From: Methanobacteriaceae archaeon
GTDB lineage: Archaea > Methanobacteriota > Methanobacteria > Methanobacteriales > Methanobacteriaceae
Direction: 5' to 3'
DNA: 34,272 nt
Assembly: GCA_027318585.1 (NCBI GenBank)
Contig: DAHVOW010000017.1
Location: 1 to 34,272 of the forward strand
The translations under genes were made by a program, and so were the position numbers. The notes beneath the pieces were generated by a model, which saw only the letters and a program-made list of their open reading frames with translations, searched no databases and had not been told where the DNA came from. Below are positions 23,771 to 30,850 of the stretch, piece after piece; position 1 is the stretch's first letter, and every line of letters begins with the position of its first letter.

Positions 23771-24742
23771 ATGGATCTCAACATCATAACCCAATACCAG
23801 GGCCTATTAATTTCCAGCATAATCTGCGGAATTATAGCCTTCCTAATAACCTTCTTAAGCATGCCCCGACTCATAAAGAAGCTCAAAAGTGCTGAGATAG
23901 TGGGTAGAGATATACACAAACCCAGCAAACCAATGGTGGCCGAGATGGGTGGTATCGGGATTTTATTCGGTTTCACTATCGGGATGTTTCTGGGCGTTTA
24001 TCTGTATCCCCAACTTCAGGAGCAGCTTATTGTTAGCCTGGTGGTAATTCTGCTGGTGGGTATTGTGGGAATGGTGGATGATCTGGTGCAACTTTCCTCC
24101 CAGGAGAAGTTGATACTGCTATGGCTGGCAGGATTACCCCTCATCTGGATCGCCCCACCTAATGTGGGCCTGATCTACATGCTGGCCATGCCCTTTGCTG
24201 TCACCATCGCATCCAACCTTACCAACATGCTGGCTGGTTTGAATGGTATAGAATCTGGATTGGGGGCCATTGCCATGACTTCCCTCTCGGTTTCATGTAT
24301 TATTATGGGAAAAATGGATGTGGCTTTGATTAGCATGGCCATGCTTGGAGCACTGCTGGCCTTCTTATACTACAACCGTCACCCCTCCCGGGTTTTCCCA
24401 GGGGATGTGGGAACTCTAATAATCGGGGCGACCATCGTGGTGGTGGCCTTTATTGGTAGGGTTAAGATCATAGCCCTCATTGTGCTCATCCCCAACATAA
24501 TCGATAGTTTGCTCAAATTTTACAGTGTGGGAGTCATGGAAAGGCAAAACCATCAACCCACCCAAGTGGGAGAGGATGGTAAACTGCAAGTACCGGAAGG
24601 GGGTTTCAATTCCCTGATAAGGTGGATTTTGAAACGTCCCATGGAAGAAAAGAATGTGGTGATACTGGTATGGGGTATTGGTATGTTCTTTGGATTGCTG
24701 GGAATCTTAATGGCCTATTTTTTAAAAAACAGTTTGATCTGA
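23771..24742 (+). CDS. MraY/Alg7-family glycosyl-1-phosphate transferase
   Basis: Integral membrane enzyme (323 aa, about 10 helices) of glycosyltransferase family 4 in the MraY/WecA/DPAGT1 sense, moving a sugar-1-phosphate from a UDP-sugar to a polyprenyl phosphate. Motifs are DIHKPSKPMVAEMGG (48-62), GMVDDL (100-105) with the Asp pair, NLTNMLAGLNGIESGLGAI (149-167), and NRHPSRVFPGDVGTL. The eukaryote-like DxxKP...E.GG and NGIE pattern resembles archaeal AglH/Alg7, which starts N-glycans with UDP-GlcNAc. A MraY-like role in pseudomurein precursor assembly is the main alternative. It follows the HTH gene by 7 bases. A glycosyltransferase block lies 2.5 kb downstream. Confidence 0.88.
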   Translation: MDLNIITQYQGLLISSIICGIIAFLITFLSMPRLIKKLKSAEIVGRDIHKPSKPMVAEMGGIGILFGFTIGMFLGVYLYPQLQEQLIVSLVVILLVGIVGMVDDLVQLSSQEKLILLWLAGLPLIWIAPPNVGLIYMLAMPFAVTIASNLTNMLAGLNGIESGLGAIAMTSLSVSCIIMGKMDVALISMAMLGALLAFLYYNRHPSRVFPGDVGTLIIGATIVVVAFIGRVKIIALIVLIPNIIDSLLKFYSVGVMERQNHQPTQVGEDGKLQVPEGGFNSLIRWILKRPMEEKNVVILVWGIGMFFGLLGILMAYFLKNSLI

Positions 24743-24761
24743 TGGTGTTAAACTAAAAGAA

Positions 24762-25256
24762 TCAACTCCACCTCACATCGGCAGTGGTGTAGTAATACCG
24801 GTGCGAAAAAACCGGGTTATATGCATTGTTGGTCAGGTAATCCGTCTGAAAGGATCCGGAGATACTTTTACGAACGTAGTAGTTTATACGCTCCCCCATA
24901 CAATTCTGGTCATCATGGTTCTTCAAGGTGGGATCAGACGCATAGACCCTGATCTGTATCTTGGTCCTCTGGTAAACCGAATTATAACCCTGATTTTTGT
25001 ATTCAACCTTTATAATACGTACTTTGGAGGGTAAAAGCAGGCGCTGATTTTTATTAGTGTAATTAGAGAATGCCTGGTCCGGGTAAAAAGCCATACTATT
25101 TAGATTAGCACCCTGGGTAGCTCCGTTGCGGGCGGCGGCCATGGCCAAAGTCAGTTCACTGGATTCAGTGGTTAATGAACCTAAAAGTAACACCACCAAT
25201 GGAATAACCGCCACTATCATCATAAATTCAATGGAGATCTGTCCTCGTCTGTCCAT
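24762..25256 (-). CDS. Class III signal peptide (archaeal pilin-like) protein
   Basis: A 164-aa secreted protein with a class III (type IV prepilin) signal. The short basic MDRRG is followed by QISIEF and a hydrophobic helix (about 11-27), matching the archaeal QxSxEF prepilin pattern, with cleavage expected between G5 and Q6. The mature remainder is a Thr/Asn/Tyr-rich soluble domain rich in β-strand-like segments, suited to an outer-surface pilin head. The single Cys is near the middle. GGTGG precedes the ATG. It lies 25 bases downstream of another single-helix surface protein, forming a two-gene operon. Whether it is a major or minor pilin cannot be told. Confidence 0.82.
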   Translation of the reverse strand: MDRRGQISIEFMMIVAVIPLVVLLLGSLTTESSELTLAMAAARNGATQGANLNSMAFYPDQAFSNYTNKNQRLLLPSKVRIIKVEYKNQGYNSVYQRTKIQIRVYASDPTLKNHDDQNCMGERINYYVRKSISGSFQTDYLTNNAYNPVFSHRYYYTTADVRWS

Positions 25257-25281
25257 TATTTTTCCACCATATTAACTTGTT

Positions 25282-25707
25282 TTAGACCTTTAAACTGATA
25301 ACCAAGTAGTGGTTTCCATTTTCATCTCGATGATGGGTGATCCGGTAGGTTTTTCCAGGATAAAGAATCAACTGCTCCTCAGTACCCTTGGATCCGGTGA
25401 CGCGTGGGACAGAAAAGGAGCTGAAAGAATTTCTATCGCCCATATCCAAAAAAACTCCAGAAGAGTTTACCTTCACCAGGTAGTTCTTACCCTTAATTTC
25501 GGGAGGCATTTCCACCATTAATTCATGCCCTTCCCCACCAGAATATGCATCTTCCAGTGATTGTGCAACTTTATCGGATATTATCCTGGATTCCACCGCT
25601 TCCTGAGTTAAAATAGCGGTTTCAGACCGTTCTTGGACTACTCCGATAACCCCCGAGAGGATTATTAAAAACACCACCGAGGTTAACAATAACTCCACAC
25701 TCATCAT
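25282..25707 (-). CDS. Pilin-associated/secreted protein with N-terminal membrane helix
   Basis: Not a family I can name. The protein (141 aa) starts MMSVELLLTSVVFLIILSGV, a hydrophobic helix with a Glu at position 5 in the manner of pilins but without the Gly/Gln cleavage pattern of its neighbour. A helix-rich segment, then β-rich polar sequence (GKTYRITHHRDENGNHYLVIS) ending the protein, resembles small pseudopilins. It is upstream of the class III signal protein by 25 bases and should be on the same mRNA. A minor pilin or assembly partner is a reasonable inference. No strong ribosome site precedes the ATG pair. Confidence 0.7.
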   Translation of the reverse strand: MMSVELLLTSVVFLIILSGVIGVVQERSETAILTQEAVESRIISDKVAQSLEDAYSGGEGHELMVEMPPEIKGKNYLVKVNSSGVFLDMGDRNSFSSFSVPRVTGSKGTEEQLILYPGKTYRITHHRDENGNHYLVISLKV

Positions 25708-25776
25708 AATACTATAATTTATATAGGTAATACGGTATTATTAAAGTATTGATAATTTATTATCAGGGGGATGAAA
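25708..25776. promoter_or_regulatory. Divergent promoter region with two palindromes
   Basis: This short gap separates the pilin pair (minus) from the THUMP operon (plus). AATTTATATA (25716-25725) is a TATA box well placed for the plus genes. TAATAC-G-GTATTA (25728-25740) and GATAAT-TT-ATTATC (25751-25764) are dyads at positions where a bound protein could affect both directions. GGGGG (25766-25770) is the ribosome site for the ATG at 25777. Confidence 0.5.
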
Positions 25777-26298
25777 ATGGGAGATGAAAAATTTGATTTA
25801 TTGATACACTTCGACAGTAACCGGAATAAATGGAACGGACAGGAACTTCTGGGAATACTGGAACTGGAACAGTTATTCCAGGATATGGAGGGAAGATTTC
25901 TGATCAAAGAATCAGAGTTTGTTAACACGGTAATGGTGGAAGTGGAAAAAAATCCTCTGGAGGCCTATCATTTACTTTTAAAATCACCTACTAAAGTAGT
26001 ATCCCGGGCCATGTATATCGAAAGTACAGTTAAAACCTGTGGTAATCAAATAACAGAACGAGCCATTAAATGCATAGGATCAAAGGCCAGTCCAGGGGAT
26101 ACGTTTATGGTGCGCTGCTACCTGAAGAAGCGAAGATATATTAATTCCTGCCAGAAACTTATAATCAGGATTGAAAATAATATCATAAATGGGTTTAAAC
26201 TCCAGTTGGACCATGAAAAACCACGATGGATCGTCCATCTAGAATTTTTAGGTGATAAGACCGGCATATCGGTCCTGGAAACTGGAAGTTTCATTTGA
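25777..26298 (+). CDS. THUMP-domain RNA-binding protein
   Basis: A 173-aa protein whose C-terminal half looks like a THUMP domain: a preceding helix (IESTVKTCGNQITERAIK), then GDTFMVRCYLKKRRYINSCQKL, then NNIINGFKLQLDHEKPRWIVHLEFLGDKTGISVL. This is the usual order of β-strand, helix and the DLxxPxxxxxVEI strand. The N-terminal half has a short domain of unknown type. No methyltransferase, deaminase or thiouridylase domain is attached, as in the TAN1 type of adaptor, so it may guide another enzyme to tRNA. ATG 25771 touches the SD, so I prefer 25777 with 6 bases spacing. First gene of a three-gene operon. Confidence 0.72.
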   Translation: MGDEKFDLLIHFDSNRNKWNGQELLGILELEQLFQDMEGRFLIKESEFVNTVMVEVEKNPLEAYHLLLKSPTKVVSRAMYIESTVKTCGNQITERAIKCIGSKASPGDTFMVRCYLKKRRYINSCQKLIIRIENNIINGFKLQLDHEKPRWIVHLEFLGDKTGISVLETGSFI

Positions 26299-26321
26299 AT
26301 TGATGGGTACAGGTTTTCGTC

Positions 26322-26837
26322 ATGTACCGGATCATAAGGTTTACGGGTGGGGTTTACAAATTCGATGAACTGGCAGAATACTTGGAAGATGCAGGTGGGA
26401 TGCTGGTTCAAGAAGATCGTTTGCACATCATCCGGGGAAGCTCCTTTATAACCCAGGAGTTGCAGGTTATCATGATTGTCCCCCCTGATGAGTTAGAACA
26501 TGTGAAAGCCCTGGCCCAGGATATCAAAGGCCAGATCGAGGAGGATCTTAACCTGGATCCACGGGATGAATTGGAAATTTTACATTACTTCTATCTGTAC
26601 CATACCCTTAGTCAGGCAGGGAAATGGGTTAATCTATCCCTTATCAAGGACTTAACCGAAAATTTATACCAAGCCGAAGATCCACTTCCGGATCTGGTTT
26701 ATCTGAATTATTTTGATGAATCATCCACCCCTGAAGACTTTAAACCGTCCCTGGATATGATGTGTAGACTGGACCTATTGGAGGTTCGCAACCAAAAAGA
26801 TAAAGCGGAGTACCGGATAAAAAGAGACAAGATGTGA
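26322..26837 (+). CDS. Hypothetical protein, possible winged helix at C-terminus
   Basis: Not recognised. 171 soluble residues. The N-terminal part (MYRIIRFTGGVYKFDELAEY) alternates strands and helices. An acidic helical middle follows, with PPDELEHVKALAQDIKGQIEEDL at its start. The C-terminal segment SLDMMCRLDLLEVRN...AEYRIKRDKM resembles the last helix and wing of a winged-helix domain. It lies 23 bases after the THUMP gene, and its last bases overlap or abut the next gene, so all three are co-transcribed. Its acidic middle and putative wing might serve RNA or protein binding, but this is a guess. Confidence 0.7.
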   Translation: MYRIIRFTGGVYKFDELAEYLEDAGGMLVQEDRLHIIRGSSFITQELQVIMIVPPDELEHVKALAQDIKGQIEEDLNLDPRDELEILHYFYLYHTLSQAGKWVNLSLIKDLTENLYQAEDPLPDLVYLNYFDESSTPEDFKPSLDMMCRLDLLEVRNQKDKAEYRIKRDKM

Positions 26838-26845
26838 TATATTTG

Positions 26846-27106
26846 ATGATCCGGGGCGAATATTTAGTATCCATAGGATTGATGGTTATAATCACCGGAA
26901 TACTCCTTTTAATTGTGGGATCAGTCCTCCTTTCACAAGGAAATGGTGAAGGATCAAATAAGAGCACTGCCCAGATACGTGGTGGGGGAGTGGTGATGAT
27001 TGGATCCATTCCCATCATTTTTGGTACTGATAAAGGCAGTGCTATGGGGGTGGTGATACTGGCCATCATCCTGATGGTTTTATCCTACCTTATTTTCCAC
27101 CGGTAA
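26846..27106 (+). CDS. TIGR00304/DUF131-type small membrane protein
   Basis: An 86-aa protein with two membrane helices (about 6-27 and 62-83) and the loop signature GGGVVMIGSIPIIFGTDKG, which I recognise as the DUF131/TIGR00304 archaeal family; function unknown. I start it at the ATG at 26846, with GTGAT 7 bases upstream overlapping the previous stop; a GTG at 26834 would add four residues. It ends the THUMP-hypothetical-DUF131 operon. Association of this membrane protein with an RNA-binding THUMP protein is unexplained. Confidence 0.8.
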   Translation: MIRGEYLVSIGLMVIITGILLLIVGSVLLSQGNGEGSNKSTAQIRGGGVVMIGSIPIIFGTDKGSAMGVVILAIILMVLSYLIFHR

Positions 27107-27227
27107 GGGGATTATAGAACTTATTCTATCCTAAATTAATAGATAATGAAAAAGCCTTATATTCTAAAAACCCATATCTAAAAAGAATAAATAATAAACC
27201 AATGACTTTGTGTTAAAGAGTGATGAT

Positions 27228-28364
27228 ATGAAGATTTCTGTGGTTATCCCGGCCCTTAACGAAGAAGGTATTGTAGGCAGAACTGTGCAGTCAATACCCC
27301 AAGAAAAATTAGAAGAAATGGGGTTGGAAACCGAGATAATTGTAGTGGATAATGCTTCAACCGATAATACTGCCCAGGAGGCCAGTGACGCCGGAGCCCA
27401 AGTTATTCACGAAGCCCATCGCGGCTACGGCAATGCCTATAAAAGAGGTCTTAATGAAGCCACTGGAGATATAATCGTGATGGGAGATGCCGACGGTACT
27501 TATCCTCTTAATGAAGTTTATGAATTTATCCAGCCCATTTTAAATGATGATATAGAATTTGTGATGGGATCTCGATTAAAAGGTGAAATAAAAGAGGGGG
27601 CCATGCCTGCACTTCACAGGTATATCGGTAACCCCTTTCTTACCTGGGTGCTGAATATCCTATTTAAAACCGGGATCTCCGATGCCCATTGTGGTATGAG
27701 GGCTATGACCAGAGATGCTTGGAATAAGTTAGACCTTAAAACGGCAGGGATGGAATTTGCCTCGGAGATGGTTATCGAAGCATCCCGAAAAAAATTAAAG
27801 ATAGCCGAAGTCCCCATTACCTATTACCCTAGGGAGGGAGAATCAAAGCTCAGTTCATTTTCAGATGGATGGAGACACCTCCGGTTCATGATGCTGTACC
27901 GACCCGGACCATTCCTGCTCATACCCGGAGTTATCGCCCTGGTGGTAGGTGTCACCCTGGCCTCATTTGTATGGTTCGAAGGACAATCCCGGATGCACTC
28001 CCTGATACTGGGCAGCCTATTACTACTCATTGGATATCAGTTACTGCTTTCCTGGCTCTACTTCGGAGCCTTCGCTGAATCCTACGGAGTTACTTCTTCC
28101 CGATTAAAAAAGAAACTCATAAACTACCATTCTCTGGAAAAGGAACTGCTTCTGGGACTTTTACTATTGATAATTGGAGTAGCTATCGGCCTTAATGTGC
28201 TTTACAACTGGAGTGCCGGGGGCTTTGGCGCCCTATCCCAGATCCAGCAGGCTATGATGGCCATGATATTATCCATGCTAGGCATCCAGACCATATTCTC
28301 CGGCATGTTCCTTAGTTTACTGTTACTGAACAAGGATGAAAAGGTTAAACTAGGCCATAACTAG
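27228..28364 (+). CDS. GT2 family glycosyltransferase with C-terminal membrane helices
   Basis: Dolichol-phosphate-sugar-synthase-like inverting GT-A enzyme, 378 aa. It begins MKISVVIPALNEEG, with VVDNASTDNT (D41) binding the nucleotide and GDADGTYP (D87, D89) as the DxD-type metal site. HCGMRAM and FASEMVIEASRK follow as acceptor-side motifs. The soluble domain ends near residue 215, then four membrane helices follow, an arrangement seen in lipid-linked sugar transferases such as archaeal AglJ/AglD-like enzymes. It probably attaches a sugar from a nucleotide donor to polyprenyl phosphate on the inner membrane face. I start it at ATG 27228; the GTG at 27210 would add six residues. First of five genes for surface glycans. 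Confidence 0.9.
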   Translation: MKISVVIPALNEEGIVGRTVQSIPQEKLEEMGLETEIIVVDNASTDNTAQEASDAGAQVIHEAHRGYGNAYKRGLNEATGDIIVMGDADGTYPLNEVYEFIQPILNDDIEFVMGSRLKGEIKEGAMPALHRYIGNPFLTWVLNILFKTGISDAHCGMRAMTRDAWNKLDLKTAGMEFASEMVIEASRKKLKIAEVPITYYPREGESKLSSFSDGWRHLRFMMLYRPGPFLLIPGVIALVVGVTLASFVWFEGQSRMHSLILGSLLLLIGYQLLLSWLYFGAFAESYGVTSSRLKKKLINYHSLEKELLLGLLLLIIGVAIGLNVLYNWSAGGFGALSQIQQAMMAMILSMLGIQTIFSGMFLSLLLLNKDEKVKLGHN

Positions 28365-28412
28365 TTAATACCATCTTACACGTTATTTACCAAATCAGGA
28401 GTTATTTTAAAA

Positions 28413-29552
28413 ATGAAAATAGCCTTCATCTACGACGTTGCCTATCCATGGGTAACTGGAGGGGCAGAGGTGAGGGTCTATGAAATGGCCAGGCGACTGG
28501 TTCTTAATGGACATGAGGTGCACTGGTACACCCTGGGCTGGTGGTGGGATGAACACAATCAGAATGATCTGGTTAAGGATGGAATAATATTCCATGGAGT
28601 TTCCAACCCCGTTCCCATTTACAGTGGGAATCGCAGATCCATAAAAGAGGCAATTTACTTCGCATTAAAACTTTTAAGACCACTCTTAAAGGAGAAATTT
28701 GATTTAGTGGACTGTCAGGGCTTTCCTTTCTTCTCCTGTTTCACAGCCTGGTTTCACTCCCTGCTGGGGCGTTCTCGGCTGATTATCACTCTACATGAGG
28801 TGTGGGGAGATTACTGGTACCAGTACCTGGGAAGAATTGGTATCCTTGGTAAGTTTGTGGAGAATTTGATGATTCACTTAACCCGTAATCTCATAACAGT
28901 CTCTTCTAAAACGTTAGAGGACCTCCAGAAACTTAGAAAGGTAGATGCTATCATCATTCCCAATGGCCTGGACTTTGAAAAAATACAAAATCTAGAACCA
29001 TCCAACAATCGGTCGGATATCATATTTGCAGGTCGTCTCATCCCTGAGAAGGGTGTGGACCTTCTAATCCATACCCTACCACTGGTTAAGGAAACTTATC
29101 CTGATATCTCGTGTTTTATAACTGGAGATGGTCCGGAACGGGAAAAATTAGAAAAATTAGCTTCTCAGCTGAAACTGGATAGGAATATAAAATTCACCGG
29201 TTTTTTAAAGGACCAGGATGAACTTCTAAAAATTATGAAGTCCTCCCGGGTCCTGGTGCTTCCCAGCAGAAGGGAGGGATTTGGCATGGTGGTGGTGGAA
29301 GCCAATGCCTGTGGATTGCCAGTGGTGGTGGTTAAACATCCCATGAATGCTGCAGTAGAGCTTGTAAAGCATAATCAGAATGGATTTGCTGTTGAAGCCT
29401 CAGAAGCTTCCCTGGCTGAGGGTATAATCACCGCGTTAAAAAGCAAGGAAAAAATGCAAGGAGCATGTATAGAATTTGCCAGGGATTATGATTGGGATAA
29501 AATAGTGTGTAATCTGGAGAATTTCTACCAGAAAGTTACAAATTACCCCTGA
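28413..29552 (+). CDS. GT4 family glycosyltransferase
   Basis: Retaining GT-B enzyme (379 aa). The N-terminal Rossmann domain starts MKIAFIYDVAYPWVTGGAEVRVYEMARRL, with the GGAE loop that holds the donor phosphate. The C-terminal domain has IIFAGRLIPEKGVDLLI and SRREGFGMVVVEANACGLPVV, the E-x7-E motif with both Glu present. No membrane helix; it would act at the inner membrane face on a lipid-linked glycan. AGGAG lies 11 bases before the ATG. It is between the GT2 and a second GT4 gene in the same direction with short gaps. The sugar is not predictable. Confidence 0.92.
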   Translation: MKIAFIYDVAYPWVTGGAEVRVYEMARRLVLNGHEVHWYTLGWWWDEHNQNDLVKDGIIFHGVSNPVPIYSGNRRSIKEAIYFALKLLRPLLKEKFDLVDCQGFPFFSCFTAWFHSLLGRSRLIITLHEVWGDYWYQYLGRIGILGKFVENLMIHLTRNLITVSSKTLEDLQKLRKVDAIIIPNGLDFEKIQNLEPSNNRSDIIFAGRLIPEKGVDLLIHTLPLVKETYPDISCFITGDGPEREKLEKLASQLKLDRNIKFTGFLKDQDELLKIMKSSRVLVLPSRREGFGMVVVEANACGLPVVVVKHPMNAAVELVKHNQNGFAVEASEASLAEGIITALKSKEKMQGACIEFARDYDWDKIVCNLENFYQKVTNYP

Positions 29553-29597
29553 TTACTCGATTAACTCCCTAATCCCTTATCTATTAATGTGACCATT

Positions 29598-30725
29598 ATG
29601 AACATACTGCAAACTCCAGTTAGATTTTATCCCTTTACCGGGGGTGTGGAAAACTACGTATATTACCTTTCCCGGGAACTGGTTAAGACCGGGAATAAAG
29701 TGGAGGTAATCTGTGCCAATGAACCACCATCTCCAAAAGAAGATATGGTGGAAGGTATTGGGGTAAGGAGATTATCCTATCCTGGTAAAATAGCCAACAC
29801 CAATATCACACCCCATCTACCCCTAATTCTATCCCAGACAGACTTTGATCTGATACACACCCACATTCCCACCCCCTGGTGTGCAGATTGGAGTGCTTTA
29901 TTTTCTAAAATCAGAAACAAGCCCTTAGTAGTCACTTATCATAATGATATAATAGGTACTGGCTTCGCAAATTCGGTTGCTCAGATTTACAACACCACCG
30001 CCCTTAAAATGGTGCTGGGACAGGCCGAGAAAATAGTGATAACCCAGCCCGATTATCTTGATTCCTCCGCCCATTTAAAAAATTATGAAGATAAAGTGGA
30101 AGTCATACCCACCGGGGTTGATTTAGACAAATTCGGGGCCAAAACCCAAAAAGATGAATCCACTATTTTCTTCCTGAGCCTTCTGGATGAATTCCATAAG
30201 TACAAAGGGTTGGAATATTTATTGAAGGCCCTTTTAACGGTCAAAGAGGAAATTCCTGATGTCAAACTAATTATAGGTGGGAAAGGTGTTCTTTTGGAGC
30301 ACTACCAGGGTCTGGTTTCGTCCTGGGGATTGGAAAGCAATGTAGAGTTCGTGGGTTTCATACCCAATGAAAAACTAGCCGAATATTACAGTAGGGCCAA
30401 TGTTTTTGTGCTGCCATCTGTATCATCACTCCAGGAAGGTTTTGGAATAGTGGCCCTGGAGGCACTGGCCTGCCAGACACCCGTAATTACCACCAAGATT
30501 GTGGGAGTAGCCTCTGATTTAGAAAATGTTAAGGCAGGGATTGTAGTACCATCTAAAGACCCTCAGAAACTTGCCATGGCAATAATTGAAATACTAGAAA
30601 ACAGAAAATTACAAAAGGGCATGGGCACCCGGGGAAGAAAGCTGGTGGAAGAAAAATATACCTGGCAGGGTGTGGCCTTAAAAATGGAAAAACTATATAA
30701 CACCATTATATCAAATAAGACCTAA
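29598..30725 (+). CDS. GT4 family glycosyltransferase
   Basis: Retaining GT-B enzyme (375 aa) like its neighbour but clearly different in sequence. MNILQTPVRFYPFTGGVENYVYYLSREL is the N-terminal donor-loop (GGVE) region. The Glu pair sits in SLQEGFGIVALEALACQTPVI, intact E-x7-E. RKLVEEKYTWQGVALKMEKLY ends the protein. I place the start at ATG 29598 where the family pattern begins; the GTG at 29589 adds three residues. It is 45 bases from the previous GT and belongs to the same surface-glycan run. Confidence 0.92.
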   Translation: MNILQTPVRFYPFTGGVENYVYYLSRELVKTGNKVEVICANEPPSPKEDMVEGIGVRRLSYPGKIANTNITPHLPLILSQTDFDLIHTHIPTPWCADWSALFSKIRNKPLVVTYHNDIIGTGFANSVAQIYNTTALKMVLGQAEKIVITQPDYLDSSAHLKNYEDKVEVIPTGVDLDKFGAKTQKDESTIFFLSLLDEFHKYKGLEYLLKALLTVKEEIPDVKLIIGGKGVLLEHYQGLVSSWGLESNVEFVGFIPNEKLAEYYSRANVFVLPSVSSLQEGFGIVALEALACQTPVITTKIVGVASDLENVKAGIVVPSKDPQKLAMAIIEILENRKLQKGMGTRGRKLVEEKYTWQGVALKMEKLYNTIISNKT

Positions 30726-30850
30726 ATTCAAGCTATTTTTTAAGGATTATAATCTCGAATTAAAAAAGAATAAGCATAAAATCTTAAATATCAGATTGAG
30801 GGCTCGTATCTGAAGATAAGAAATCTTCCCATCCTCGGGTGAATAGCAAG

